From Primulina eburnea (taxonomy: Eukaryota > Streptophyta > Magnoliopsida > Lamiales > Gesneriaceae): a stretch of DNA of 64,000 bases. Location: positions 2,232,001-2,296,000 of the forward strand of contig NC_133116.1 of the NCBI RefSeq assembly GCF_022965805.1, in the 5' to 3' direction. Below, piece after piece: positions 47,961-60,993 of the stretch. Under the pieces are notes generated by a model. It had not been told where the DNA came from and made no database searches. It saw only the letters and a program-made list of their open reading frames with translations. Each line of letters starts with the position of its first letter. The first letter of the stretch is position 1. The position numbers were made by a program, and so were the translations under genes.

Positions 47961-49210
47961 TTTGCCTAAAAAAACTGAAAAGCAAAAGATCTTATCAACT
48001 TTTTTTCATTTTTTGACCTTAACGAGAAGCTGGGTCCTATTAAAATCAGGGCTCAATCTTAAAATCTAATGCAAGAAAAAAATATTGTTCAAGTTCATAG
48101 ACATAATTCTCAAGAATTGTTCTATATCTTAACATTTCCCAAATAAAAATGGATCCTTCAAATATACGAAATAAAAGAAACATTTGTGCCCAGTTTTCTT
48201 TATTCTTCATCGGTTGAGGGTTCTACGTCAAAACGCAGTGGGTAATTGGCGTATGTACCCTTGATTCCGAAATCAACCGAGTCGACACTACAATTTCGAG
48301 TTAATAAATAATTTCAATAATTGGAAGCAACGTGAATGCATGTTACTACTGGATATGTGAATCGTTGAATATTTTGGAAATAATAATATATATAGTTTTG
48401 AATGGAAATAAATAAATAAAACATGAAAATATAAATAAAATAAAAAGCAAAACCTTTCCAATTGATTGATTGTGCTGTCACTGCCTCGATCCAAATTAAT
48501 TGAAAACCGATTGGTAACTAACAAACCATCACTCATGTGTCGGTAGACATAAATAATAATAATAATAAATAAATAAATAAATGCCAAAAATAAAAAGTTG
48601 AAGACCCAAAAAAAGAAACGGGTTAATGTGAAAGTATTTTCTTATAAAAATCTAGTGATGTGGTAGTTTAATTTTATACACTATACAAATATAACATTTT
48701 ATGTTATTTATACGAGTTTAATTTAAAAGCGTCGCGAGCTAAGAAATACGAATAAAACCTTAAAGTAAATAGTATAGTTTTTAAAAAACAACTGGCGTGA
48801 CTATGTGAGATTTCTTTATGTTGCACTTATTTTCATGGATTTATTCAAAGAAATAATCGTTCCAAATTAATTATTAATTAGCACATCATGTGCTATGGAT
48901 TCTAATACAGTTCTTAATTCGAACACCACGAGCTACACTCGTATATTCAGCTGACTACACAACATGCTTAAGCACGTTTTCAGTGTTAGATTGGACAACG
49001 ATTTTGAAGAAAACGTTATTTATTTGCAATGAGTTATTGTTTAGAATAAATTTCCAATATATGTGTATAATGCATGTTTTTTTGACGATAAATTAATAAT
49101 TATTTAGAAAAATAATTTATCTCATAGAAACTTAGCTCTACACCACCATTGCACGATACTGTTATCCAAAATTGGAATACAAAATATTTAAAAAAGTCGT
49201 AAAATCAAAA

Positions 49211-49390
49211 GAGTACGTCTCTTGTGAGACGGTCTCACGAATCTTTATCTATGAGACGAGTCAACCCTACCGATATTCACAATAAAAAATAATATTCTTA
49301 GCATAAAGAGTAATATTTTTTTATGGATGACCCAAATAAGATACATGTCTCACAAAATACGTTCCATGAGACCGTCTCACACAAGTTTTT
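49211..49390 (-). mobile_element. GAGACGGTCTC-palindrome element, copy 9
   Basis: Reverse orientation with intact ends: GTCTCTTGTGAGACGGTCTC at the left and CATGAGACCGTCTCACACAA at the right. Between them are GAGACGAGTCAACCCTACCG, CACAATAAAAAATAATATTC and ATGGATGACCCAAATAAGAT. Confidence 0.85.
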
Positions 49391-50975
49391 GCCAAATCTC
49401 AAATACGCATATGTATTCTATTTTTAAATCTTTAGAATCTATTTGATTTGGGGTAAAATGTTTCATAAATATATACTACCTCATCCTAAATATGTCTCTT
49501 TTTTATCCGTCTCAAATATATAAGCTAAAAATTTTGAACTTTCTTTATATTATTTTCCTGATATACCCATATTGAATTTGTGATCTTAATGATTGACTAT
49601 GCTGGTCCAGAAGTTGAATCGGAAAAAAAAAGATGCAATGTTTGGATATTAGATTATTAAACCAAACATATAAATTTTGTTAGACGATCTCATGAATCAA
49701 TTTTCTGAAACTGATAGCTTATTTCGATCATCCATGTCAAAAATATTACTTATTAATATAAATAAGATTAGAATTAACTGGTCTTATATTGAGAATTCAC
49801 ACTATTTATGACTTGTACCATATACGGGGTTTCTGTAAATTTGAATTAAATTAAATAAGTATTTCCAAATAAATTTTTTTTATGGAGGTGCTGCTTAATG
49901 TTAGGACAGATATAACCTCGAGAAAATGATATTAAGACAAAACTACCCTTCCACCACACCAGCATCACTTGAACTCATTTATACCCCATCTCAGATCACA
50001 TTGATTGCGGCGGTACATATTGCGGCAAGGGTCCCACATGGCACGTTAGGATCGTCGGTGTGATCTTGTCGTTAGATGAAGACACGTGGTTAGATCCTGA
50101 TCTCCAGCGGGACCCACATCAGAGTGTCGTATTTGATAAAATAAACAAAATTTTTAATAATTTTTTGTTTATTGTTGATCGAATAATTTTAAAAACTAAT
50201 ATAAAAATACACTAAATTTTTAAATTTTAAATTAATAATTTTCTATTTCAAATAATATATATTCTATACATATACATACAACGTATGTACTACTTCCGTT
50301 TGTACAGTAAAGTAGACATGAAGTATATATATCTCTCTTTTATTTTATTTATTATTTTCAGTTTTCACGCATCTTCTGACAGAGTCACATGATATGGAGG
50401 AGTTGGGGATCTGAGCCTAACATTCTATTAATTACTTAGATTTTGTCTGTTAAGATAATTTAGTTAACAATACATCGTAATGACGTTATATTATTTATTT
50501 ATATTTTTATTTTTATTAAATATAATCTCATATTTTGTGTATTATATTATTTATCTTACATCAATCAAAACATCAATCATTTATCTCATATCAGTCATAT
50601 CATTTAATTGAAATTACAATATTATTTTTACTAAATAATATTATAAATATTTTATTAATATTTTCAAATAGACAAAATGATAATATCACATTATCTCAAA
50701 TTTAATCAAATTAATCAATCAAATCAAACAATATATTAACTATATTTTTTTTATTTATTTCATTATTAAAAAATATTAGTTATCTTCGTACTATTTGTAT
50801 CGTACCACGAACCAAATTTTTATTATTGTTCAAGATATATAAAAATGTATTCAAAACATACGTGTAAAAGAGTGATTATTTAATATCATGTATAGTTTAT
50901 TGATTAAATTTGATATAAGTTTCGAATTAGAAACTTAATTGTATCGATTTGTTTTCTCTCCCGAGTTGAAATTAA

Positions 50976-52181
50976 AAAGAGTGTCTGATTAATGGAATCC
51001 CTTCTTACATTGCTGAAGAAGTCATGAACATCCCTTTAGCAGGGGAGCTGACAGAAGACGTAAGATACTGGAGACAAGATCCGAAAGGATGCTACTCGGT
51101 TCGGGATGGGTATAAGACGGAAATTGGATGCTATGAACCCCCACCAAATTGTTCTGAGATTCATTCGAGAAGTTGGTGGAAATTCTTATGGGCTCTATCA
51201 ATACCCCCGAAAGTTCGTATCTTCTGGTGGCGAACCCTCCATAATATAATTCCAACAGAAGTAAATCTCTTGGCTCACCATGTGCCAGTTAGCGGCCACT
51301 GTCGGCTATGCAACTATGGGAGGGATACAACCGAGCATGCTCTCTTCTGGTGTCCGCGAACTAAAGCATGCTGGAAAGGAACCAGATTCAAAACATTGCT
51401 GAAAAAAGCTCTAAGATCTGATATTTTGGATATCTTTTTGTGGCTGAAAGAGCAACTCAATCGACAGGACTTTGAGTGCTTTGCGGTACATACATGGGCT
51501 GTTTGGTTTGAAAGACAGAAGCTCCTACACAATGAAGATCGAAACCTTAACTCTATCAGCACAGATTGGAGTACGCACATGCTGAATGAATACAGAGAAG
51601 CACGTACAGCCATCAATGTTGCCCCATCACACAGCCCCTATGGTACCCAGAATAGATGGAAAAATCCGGAGATGAATCAACTAAGACTGGAAACAGATGC
51701 AGCGTATAATGAAAATACAAATAGATACTCTGTGGGTGGAGCAGTTCGTAACCATGAAGGGCGGATTCTATTAGCTTTTGGACATCAATTAAAGAAACCC
51801 CCTTCGGTGGTTTATGCGGAAATCGAAGCAATGAGGGAGGGATTGAGCCAGGCGAAGGCACACTCAATTGTAATTCAAGAAATCCCTTCAGATTCTTTAT
51901 TGGCGGTGCAAGCAGTCACCTCCTTAGATGAAGACTTGAGCTACACAAATATAATAGCGCAAGAAGTTCGGAAGCTACTGACTTCCTTTCATGGGATTCG
52001 AGTTAATCATGTGCGAAGATCGGCTAATGTAGTGGCACATTCTATTGCTTTTTTTGCTATTTCTTCTCCTATCCCATTTGTATGAGAGCTCGGGAATTTT
52101 CCTCTTTGGTTGGTAGACCTTGTAACTAAGGACATGACTAATTCTTAATAATATTACAAGTCTTTACCATCAAAAAAAAAA
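50976..52181 (+). mobile_element. 5'-truncated LINE (non-LTR retrotransposon) 3' portion with poly(A)
   Basis: Recognisable LINE coding starts at about 50976, immediately after an in-frame stop. It ends in an A10 tract at 52172-52181 about 90 nt past the stop codon. The reverse-transcriptase core is missing, as in typical 5'-truncated insertions. No clear target-site duplication was found by eye. Confidence 0.8.
51024..52085 (+). pseudogene. C-terminal part of LINE ORF2 (zf-RVT zinc finger plus RNase H-like domain)
   Basis: A 353-codon open frame without an internal stop, being the tail of a plant LINE polyprotein. The linker WWKFLWALSIPPKVRIFWWR (residues 51-70) is the conserved segment after reverse transcriptase. 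GHCRLCNYGRDTTEHALFWC gives the C-x2-C-x8-H-x4-C zf-RVT motif (C93, C96, H105, C110). From about residue 218 an RNase H fold is visible: LETDAAYNE (D225), YAEIEAMREGL, PSDSLLAVQAV and RRSANVVAHSIA. The polymerase and endonuclease parts are absent, so it cannot be autonomous. The frame opens upstream of the Met (GIPSYIAEEV), confirming that this ATG is internal. The uninterrupted frame suggests a fairly young insertion. Confidence 0.85.
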
Positions 52182-52345
52182 TAGAGGTTCCCACAAGAGA
52201 TATCGGTTCATTTTAAATACGAAAAGTTTAAAATTATACTTTTAAAAAATTCAAACTTTAAGTGTTATTTACTCTATATATATTAACCCATCCCCCCAAT
52301 AAATAAGTCCCGGTCTACGGTGACCAAGCTGTTTTGCTCACGTTT

Positions 52346-52520
52346 GAGTATGTCTCTTGTGAGACTATCTTACGAATTTTTTTATATGTGAGATGAATCA
52401 ATCCTATCGATATTCACAATAGAAAGTAATATTCTTAACATCAAAAAATATTTTTTTATGGATGACTCAAATAAGATATCTGTATCACAAAATACGACTC
52501 GTGGGACCGTCTCACACAAG
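52346..52520 (-). mobile_element. GAGACGGTCTC-palindrome element, copy 10
   Basis: Reverse orientation: ATGTCTCTTGTGAGACTATC at the left (palindrome damaged), GTGAGATGAATCAATCCTAT, CACAATAGAAAGTAATATTC, ATGGATGACTCAAATAAGAT and GGGACCGTCTCACACAAGTT at the right. It lies 165 bp after the LINE poly(A). Confidence 0.8.
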
Positions 52521-52891
52521 TTTTTTGCCTTTTGTTTTTAATCAAATCAAAGTCAATATTATATTTCGTTGCTTTCTCTATATTTCCCCATTAATTTCAC
52601 CATTTGTTCAATATATTTACAACTATATTTGTACATAGTCATGATCTCATCTGTTTTTTTTTAAAATAAATTGTTTAATATAAACTTCTAGGTCATTAAT
52701 TAAAAGTAATAAAAATACTTAATCGAACACCACTAACTTTCTAGGTCTAAAATCTACCTGCAATCACGGGGCAGATAAACCTCTCGCTAGGTCAAGCATG
52801 GGCACCGCTCAATTTACTACTCATAAATGAATTAAATTAATGTAACAAAACGAGTGATATCGAAAGCTTAACAAACTTCACTGCAATATAT

Positions 52892-52947
52892 AGACACACA
52901 CACACACATGGATATATGTATATATATATATATACACACACACATAC

Positions 52948-53003
<56 letters not shown>
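52892..53003. repeat. Compound microsatellite (CA)n/(TA)n/(CATA)n/(TA)n
   Basis: ACACACACAC, then TATATATATA, then CATACATACATA, then a long uninterrupted TA run ending at 53003. Confidence 0.92.
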
Positions 53004-53006
<3 letters not shown>

Positions 53007-53342
53007 ACTCACGAGAAATTTAGGGTCCGATCCACGCAAGCGTCACTAATGCAGACACGAGCTTCAAAATTACCTTGGGCCTGAAATCACAAATAAGATC
53101 GTTAGGAGGGGGCCATGAGGGTGTCCTGGCGTAGTCTCTCCGACGCTCGAGTCAGAGACTGAGGATATATGGGGGAACAGCTAAGGGCGCTGATGAAAAC
53201 AATATAGTGAATCCATAATCATATGCTCAAACCTGCTATTTATAGGAGAATACCTTGATCCTTGATGTGCTTGTTTTCCACTTGGGCTATGGATGAGCCA
53301 GAGATAATAGGGTCCTTGATGCGCCTGTCTTCCATGGGGTAT

Positions 53343-53344
<2 letters not shown>

Positions 53345-53426
<82 letters not shown>

Positions 53427-53428
53427 AT
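53345..53428. repeat. (TA)n microsatellite with (TATG)n edge
   Basis: About 68 nt of pure AT/TA repeat followed by TATGTATGTATG. Open frames reading Ile-Tyr repeats across it on both strands are artefacts. Confidence 0.93.
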
Positions 53429-53956
53429 TACACCCAAAATGTGTGTACATACAGAGACCGGGTTTTGTAGCCTTGTATAATGATCTCATCGTATAACTCG
53501 TAGATGTAGTTTCGATCCCCTTTCTGTATTATACTGAAAAAACAATATGTACGTGTGTGTATGTTACGCTTTGCATAACATACACATATGCATGCGTATA
53601 TATATACTTGTTTTTTTCCTTCCGAGAAGGGAAATCCGCAGTCGTCATTGTTCGAATATGTATCAGGTAAACTCTTGATATTAACACAGTAGTTCGAAAA
53701 TACTTCAATTGGGAAAAATGTATTATACTAGTCTTATGTGACAAACTTGACTACTATACTGTTGGAAGTCATGATCATTTAATCCCGCTTTCATTTACTT
53801 TACCAACTTAACACTTAAAAAAAACTTAGTTTCGAAATCAAAGTTCTATTAGCTTGGTTTTGGGAAGCGGTTCTAAAACAAAAGTTCTGACTAAAATTTA
53901 TACATCATAAAAAACATAGCTCTGGAAAAATGAATAAATATAATCACATAGGATAA

Positions 53957-54390
53957 TCTATATTATCTATATATAAATAAAAACAGATTTCTGTCATATT
54001 TAAAAAATTCCCGTAAAAAAATGCTATAAAAAAGAATTATTTATCAGTATTAATGTATTATCCATGAAATTAAACATTTGAAAATAAATAAGAAATAAAT
54101 ACGTAATAAAATATAAAGTCTTTTCATTTCTTTTTAAATTTCAAATTTGAATTTGATGTCCTTCAAAAATATATATTACATTTAAGTGTGTGTGCTGGTT
54201 ATATCATTTTATTTAACTTTGATAAAGGTTTTGAGTTTTGAGTTATTTTTATATATTTAATCTCACTAAATAAAATATATTTTATTTTAATATTATTTAG
54301 AATTAAAGTTTTTTTTGTTGCAATTTCTCTATAGTTCTATTAATTATTTGTTATGCACATCGCAATCCACTTATCGGGCAATAGATACTC
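53957..54390 (+). mobile_element. Possible Helitron remnant (5' end only)
   Basis: TCTATATTATCTATATATAA followed by ATAAAAACAGATTTCTGTC at 53957, preceded by A, resembles the 5' TC terminus of plant Helitrons. A 3' end could lie near 54350-54390, where GCACATCGC...TATCGGGC occurs, but no intact hairpin plus CTRR was found there. The right border is a guess. Confidence 0.25.
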
Positions 54391-54524
54391 CAACTTTAAC
54401 TCGATCGTTTGCGTCAAACATAATCAATATTTTAATTATTTGGTAAATATATTCTATCAAATTTAAACGCCACTTCAAAATAATGCATGGTAAAGTACAA
54501 TTCCGATTTATCAAATTTGACTAA

Positions 54525-54675
54525 GTATTTTGTGAGACGATCTAATTACAATCTATATTGGTAAGATTGATCAACCTGATTCATATATATATTGAAAAGT
54601 AACATTTTGGTATAAAAAATAATTTTTTTAACTGCTTCACAAAATTAACTCATGATACGATCTCACATAAGTTTT
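54525..54675 (+). mobile_element. Decayed GAGACGGTCTC-palindrome element
   Basis: GTGAGACGATCTAATTACAA at the left and CATGATACGATCTCACATAA at the right bracket an AT-rich core with AAAAGTAACATTTTGGTAT. Spacing fits the family but many positions have changed. Confidence 0.5.
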
Positions 54676-56744
54676 TGTTATCCAACAATTTTATCTCATT
54701 AATTTCGTGTATTCGAGTTAATTATGTTTTTAGCTTCTAAAATTAATAAAATTTTACTTGTTAATTAGTAAATATCAAAAGTTAATCGAGTAATTTAAGT
54801 CACAGGAAAAAAAATTAAAAAATTTTTAATCGTGTTTTTAACTATAGATAGATTTTTTTTTAATTTTCAAAAAACAAATTCATGTCCATATATATATATA
54901 TATTTATAATCAAAAGAGTGATTGTTTACAGCGAGGGTTTTGACATGTGCCGCGCGTCGGTACCGACACTTACGCGCAAGACAAATATCACCGGCTGAAA
55001 CAGGTGACAAACCTTAAAAATGTGGAACCTTGATCGGGAAAGCAGGGCCACCTTGTCGGCATATCAGTGCGTGTGTGTATATATATATATGTTTATATAT
55101 TTACTGATAATATTTTCTGAATAAGTATAAATACCATAATTAAATAATATTTTATGAATAAAAATAATTTGACATCAATCAGTATTCACCAGAAGTGATT
55201 TCGTTCCGATGATAGGCCAGGTCATTATCGACACAACAACATGTTCTTTAATTTTTCTAGATTTAGATTGGGTGTAGAAAATGATAATAAACTCGATTTT
55301 ATTTTAATTTTAATTTTAATTTTTGTATATGTGATTTTTTTTATTTGTATGAATTAGTTAACTATTTAGTCTAAGCCCTAAAATCGTCTATGAACTAGCC
55401 CCTTTTAAATGTGTTAGTAAATTTATGTATAAGCTTCAATCCAATAATATTATATTTAAAATTGTATTCCAGTGACTTTATGTGTTAATAATATGATAAT
55501 ATATATATTTTTTAAATAATTATTAAAATATATGGTTCTGATCAAGAATCCCGTTGAGTAGATAGTATTTTCACGATCCCTCTCTCGACATTGATCGGGA
55601 GGAAATGAATCTCGAAAATCTAGGTCATGATAGTTTTGAGAAAAGAACGAGGTAGGATTTAGGATGGTTCGAGATTTTAGGGGATTTTGCATACGATCCC
55701 TTTGATCGAAATTAATATTTTTTTTAATAATTTTGAAATAAATATAATGCAGTACCCCAATAACATGTAAGAAATTTATTAAAAACTCGACAAAAATTAA
55801 TTATAATAAAACCTTAAATAAGTAATAACAATAATTTTTGGATTACATCATCCACCACGTCTCGAGCTAACCTCAAATTCAGGGATCAAATTTCTTATGT
55901 CCAACATTTCACATGCACAATCACTGTTATATAAATAATGGAGAATTTCATGGTCTGTCATTAATAATTTTCCTTAATTATGTTAGAAAAATAGTAGAAA
56001 CGCAATTCATAAACCAATTAAGACACCGATTCGTACGGGTCGGATACATGATAAAATATTTATTGTTTTTACATTATCTTCTTGTTCATCGTCTTTCTCG
56101 AATTTTAAAATTTTGAAGTCGTACCCTTATATTATCCACATAGATCTTTCGATTAACTTGTCATCTCCATGATATATATTTTATTATTTCATCTTATGAA
56201 TCAAGCGGTACTTAAATATTAAAGAAAATGAACTTATATGTATTTAAAACATTTTTATTTAATATTTTTATATAGTTAGGTGTTCATTATCACAAGTTAG
56301 ACATTTATTTATGCATAATATAAATGGAATGCATTTATATGAAATAAAATTTAGTTTTTCGATGTAAAAAGAACAGTTTCCCTATATTTAACGTGAATAA
56401 TTTCACATAGGACATTATGCCCCATACGTGCACGTGGGTTGGTTCGTAAAATAAGGTAAATCGAACTTGCAATGCCGCGAAATGATTTTAAGTCAGAGAG
56501 CTAGGTGAACGTTTAAAATGTTACACAAAATATAAACAAGAGGGGGAAAATGTGGACGGACTGTTCTCACAATTATAAAACCAGAATAGTTAAATAGTAC
56601 AGAAAATTGCAATTTTTTTATTCCACGTGATAAAAATTAAAATAAGTTTATAATAAATTACAATAGATTTCTATAACAATCTGAATTAATCATCGTCGTA
56701 AAACGAATACGAATACGGCATAGTCTATATAAAGGCTCATGCTT

Positions 56745-57560
56745 ATTTAAAAGTGAACCAGACACTAAATTCTTTCAAACATTATGCACATACAACATAA
56801 TGTTGAGAGTCGGTTATTTCCCATATGTTATCTTCAAGATCATTTTCCCATGTCTTTTGATATACGAGGTAACATAGATCTCCATAAATAGTTTTTCACT
56901 ATTCTCTTATTTATGCTGAGTCGCAAACATGTCCTTATCTGAGCAAATATGACGAACGACACCAGTATCGATCCACCACTCTCTTGGATTCGAGCTAACC
57001 ATGTTCTTTTCAGAAATGACAGCGCATAGATTCATATTCGAAACCTCCTTAGATATGTCCTCCACGAGATTAGCCTCACGGTTCTTTTTCGGCTTCTTGA
57101 ATTAGGAAAACTTGTGGCCCAGACCACAACAATCGTAGCATTTACTCGAAAACTTTTTCTTGAACATATATTTCTTAGATCCCAAGTTGGAACCTCCAGC
57201 CATAAATTTATTTTCCATGGATTTCTGTACGTGCTTGACAATATTGGCATCAACTATACCAAGATTGAGAAACCTTTTTTCAGATACCTTGTTATTTTCT
57301 TCACTACGAAGCTTGACAACCAGTTCCCCCAGATTTATCTCTTTTTGTCAGTGCTTTAGATAATTCTTGAAATCAATCTAATCCGAATAAAGCTTTTCAA
57401 TGATAGCCGCAATTTGGAAAGTTTCATTTGGCACCAGCCACCATGTCCTCCACATGAAGATCATGCCGGATCACTTAGAGTTTCTAAACATGTCTAATCA
57501 CCATTTAGAGTCGAACATCTTGCGATCCAAGAATCGACGAACTATAAATTTCTAGGCAAA
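56745..57560 (-). pseudogene. Broken Ty1/Copia gag-protease fragment
   Basis: On the minus strand, pieces in shifting frames read in Copia order: DFKNYLKH, then INLGELVVKLRSEE, then MENKFMAGGSNLGSKKYMFK, then a zinc-knuckle-like KCYDCCGLGHKF. After it come KPKKNREANLVEDISKEV, MNLCAVISEKNMV and NPREWWIDTGVVRHICSD, the last corresponding to the protease-region WxxDTGAxxH motif. Several stops and frame changes interrupt it. No LTRs, integrase or reverse transcriptase are seen. It is a dead relic. Confidence 0.7.
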
Positions 57561-57696
57561 TTATATTACATTATATTACTGTTATAGACTTTGACACTGG
57601 AGAATAAAAAATATATATTTTAAAATCATACTCGATCACATATTTTCAATTATTATTATTATTATTATTATTCTTGAAAAGCAACAAGACCATAAT

Positions 57697-57757
57697 AGGC
57701 CTAAAGCCCAAAGTAGAATAAATTTTTTTGACCGGGCTGACACACTAAAAGGGCCCA
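57697..57757 (+). promoter_or_regulatory. Site II-type motifs upstream of DAD1
   Basis: AGGCCTAAAGCCCAAAG at about 57697 and AGGGCCCAATT at about 57750 are clustered GGCCCA-type motifs common in promoters of constitutively expressed plant genes. They lie 80-150 nt before a GC-richer stretch (57830-57875, GCGTCGTCCGCCGCTGAGC) that looks like the first leader exon. Confidence 0.5.
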
Positions 57758-57834
57758 ATTATGAAATTCGTTGTTTACTTCATGATATCCAATTAGAAGT
57801 CACTCCCAGTCAAATCTCCCCGCTAGCTGGTGCG

Positions 57835-59098
57835 TCGTCCGCCGCTGAGCTCTGCCGTACGACTCGTGAGGTCTTTCTTCTTCTAATTTCCCGTTGATTT
57901 CAAACTGTAAATGTCGATTACGGGTTAGGGATTAAGAATCGAGGATGGTTTCGGGCTATATGTGTAAACTATACTTCAAAATGGTTTTTATTCTAGTTTT
58001 CAAGACTTTGTTTTTCATCTCCGGTCCGTGGTGTAGCAGCAGATCTCTGATCTCATTTCTTACCCTTCAGTGTTATCTATTTCTGTGTCCTAATATTCAG
58101 TGATTCGTTGATTCTTAATATCTTGTGTCTCACTGTTTATGAACGCCCCCACCCCGCTGTATGTTTCGCCTTTTTTATTCACTTGTTGTAGAGTAGGTGG
58201 TTGTGGGTTGCAGGGAAAATAATTTATTCCTCGACTTTTTGGAGATTAATTCTCTCGATTGTTTTATTATTTAGCGAATGCTTGTTGCAATTGATTACTC
58301 GAGGTTCTTGCCAACCTCAGATGAAAGATTGTAGCTTCACACTTTGTTTTGGACGCTTTGGAGATGGTATGAGATAATTTTAGTTATTTTGACAAACTAA
58401 ATCCCCCATTGGTTGTCCACGGAATTTTTTTCTTACAGTCACCACGCGTGGAATTTTCTCTATGATCCCAAATCCACGTTTCCATCTTCCTTTTCTTGCT
58501 GTGATATGGTCGCTGTCAATTATTTTTTTATATTTTCTCGTCAAAGCTTATGTATTTACCAAACCTTTAGCTATTTTTCAAGAAAACGTTGATTCCAATC
58601 ATTCATGATTACCAACCTCTATAATATTTGGGAAGATAAGGCAGTGATTACAGCGAATAAACTACCTATTTTTTTCTCAGAGAAGTAACGATAAGGTATT
58701 ACTTTAAGCTGCATTGACCTCGATCTAGTTGATATTTAAACCAAGGAAACATGGCTATGATTACAGCAAAAGCTTAATGGGTTGGATGTGTATTTGTTGA
58801 TTGATATTGCCCGGGTCAGTTATTTTGCGCTACACAAGTTTTCAAAAAAGCTATGAAGATTGGAACATTGAGCTAGAGCCACAAAATTGATACTTATGTT
58901 GATTAATTTCAAATATAATGATCCAAGCTCGAGCTCATTTATTGAACTCCAAATAAAACGTAGCAAATGATTTATAATTTGAGCTTGAACCTGATTCTAA
59001 GAATGTTATTAAATATTCAGATTGACCATATTCTTGACATTCAAATTCCACATGCCCCATTGTTGCATTCACGCAGATATAAATTAAGAGTGTAGAAG
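57835..59098 (+). other. DAD1 5' leader with probable long leader intron
   Basis: A leader exon near 57835-57870 probably splices at or near CTCGTGAG/GTCTTT. The acceptor TTCACGCAG lies about 25 nt before the ATG. The 1.2 kb between is T-rich with no coding frame. Borders are inferred from sequence alone. Confidence 0.45.
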
Positions 59099-60993
59099 AT
59101 GGGGAAACCGGCAACTACAAACGATGCCCGAGCTCTTATTCGATCTCTCCTATCTGCATACTCAGCTACGCCCACCAACCTGAAGGTGCTTTCTCTCTCT
59201 ATATATATCCTTTTATAACAATCGGCCTTTACAACGATGTTCTACATATTTGAATATTTTTTTATTTAGAGAATCTATGAGTTATATTACTATAACTATT
59301 CACAGATCATCGACATCTACATTGTGTTCGCAGTCGCCACTGCTGTGATTCAGGTGACATTTCGTGTTCGCATATAAATCTATGTCCGGTATTTGAATTT
59401 TGAGAAGCTTTATTAAATCTTGTAGATTTCATGACTGACCACCTGTGATTGGAAGTGGTATTTTATTCATGAACTTATTTGTGTCTAGCTTTTCAATCAG
59501 TATTGACTGATAAGGTTGTTACAGCCTCTTGATTTATGACCACCTCAGAAATTGGAGCATCTGTGAGAATTAATCTAAAAGATTTCTTCTTGCTGGTGTT
59601 TTTGGCAATTTTGTGGTCAAATGGTTAGTAGTGATTAAAAGCCATCATTCAACTGCTCTTCAAGCCATAATCTGGCAGTTTCTATAGAGTTTCTCAAATT
59701 TGGTAAATTTAGTTGGTGTGTCAGAAAAAATAATTAATAATGTGGAAAAGTAGAGAAGTTTGTTTGGTAACAGATGTTATAGTTACCCAAAACTAATCAT
59801 TTTAATTTTTTAATTTGACGATCACTGAGTTGTGAGAACTGCTGATCTTTACTTAGAAAGCAGAATATAGTTTATGTTTTTTGTTAATTTATTAGTCCAA
59901 ATGTTTCTTGTATCTTTTGGTGTTCGTACCAGACTTAGTAAAATTGCTTGTTTTGAATCCTAATTTGACTATTGGCCTTCAGGTCATAGTTACCTGCTTA
60001 ATTTTTTCATCTCTTGTTTACATTTTTCATGAGATCCCTGATTCCCAACTATGTTTGTTGACCCTCTACTGGCATGGCTTGCTAATATTAATACACATAA
60101 TGGTTACTTTTCTAGCATAACTTTTGTAAGAAGATTCTTTTGTAGTCCTTGCCTAGCTGGTTTACTTGGCCATGTGGTCTGAAACAAGTCACATTGTCCT
60201 TTTTCTGGGATTAAAAATTTGTTTGGTGCAACGTGGTCTTATTAGATAAAAAAAATAATGCTACAACTGGCTCCATGTAAGAAGCTTTTGTTGTGTGTGC
60301 AACGTCATCATACTAAGGAATCCATCGAAAGAGTCACAAGTTAATATCCTTTAATTACATCGTAAAATTTGATGTCTGATTTTTCACTTCTGCATTTACT
60401 CATGGAAAACGTTGTCATCACATTTCTGTTTATCTGGTTTGTCTATCATTTCCCACTTCCAAGAAGGAAGAAAGCCGTTACTCTATTTTGTGGATGCTGA
60501 TTTTAGGTGGTTTACATGGCTGTTGTCGGATCATTCCCGTTCAACTCCTTTCTTTCTGGTGTGCTTTCATGTGTAGGAACCGCAGTCCTTGCCGGTAAGT
60601 TGAACTTGCTGCGTCCTTTTTATTGCATTAGATTTACTAGTTTTTGGGTAACCTTGGTGTGTGTGATTTTGGGAAGGGGGCTTGCGTGAATTACATGGGT
60701 CCCCCACAGTTCAGATACTAACTCTCCTGCTCCCCATGCTGATACGTATATCAACATTTAAGGAGATGTACAACTGACTGTTGGCATTTTCTGGTAACAG
60801 TTAGTCTTCGAATTCAAGTGAACAAAGAAAACAAGGAATTCAAGGTAAAATCTCTCAAGAAACGCTCCTCTTTCATTTCCATTATTTACACTCTGCCTGA
60901 AACTTGCAGGATTTACCTCCAGAACGGGCTTTCGCTGATTTTGTACTCTGTAACTTGGTACTTCATCTGGTGATCATGAACTTCCTAGGATAA
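59099..60993 (+). CDS. DAD1: DAD1, oligosaccharyltransferase subunit (defender against cell death 1), 5 exons
   Basis: Small ER membrane subunit of the oligosaccharyltransferase complex, which transfers glycans to asparagines of nascent proteins. Exons 59099-59185, 59306-59353, 60507-60594, 60801-60844 and 60910-60993 (87+48+88+44+84 nt) give 116 aa with consistent phases. The conserved family blocks read in order: LLSAYSATPTNLK, IIDIYIVFAVATAVIQ, VVYMAVVGSFPFNSFLSG, VLSCVGTAVLAVSLRIQVN, KENKEFKDLPPERAFADFVL and CNLVLHLVIMNFLG, ending at the usual C-terminal Gly. Three hydrophobic segments match the known topology. Length agrees with other plant DAD1 proteins. Only one exon is long enough to be obvious as an open frame. 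The rest were found from splice sites and protein similarity. Confidence 0.96.

Larger units (their letters stand above)
46260..50970. other. Gene-poor AT-rich region with palindrome elements
   Basis: About 4.7 kb without a supportable gene. It holds three clear copies of the GAGACGGTCTC element and at least two decayed ones (about 46780-46880 and 49675-49810). A short GC-richer patch at 49995-50125 (GGGTCCCACATGGCACG, GACACGTGG) gives no protein in any frame. Confidence 0.55.
52525..57690. other. Gene-poor repeat region
   Basis: About 5.2 kb without an intact gene. It contains TA arrays, a possible Helitron remnant, a decayed palindrome element at about 54525-54675, a patch of higher GC at about 54930-55060, and a broken Copia gag fragment. 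Confidence 0.55.

Noticed and set aside
53181..53489. Open frames on both strands with long Ile-Tyr repeats
   Set aside because: They are translations of the TA microsatellite at 53345-53428 and have no other protein-like content.
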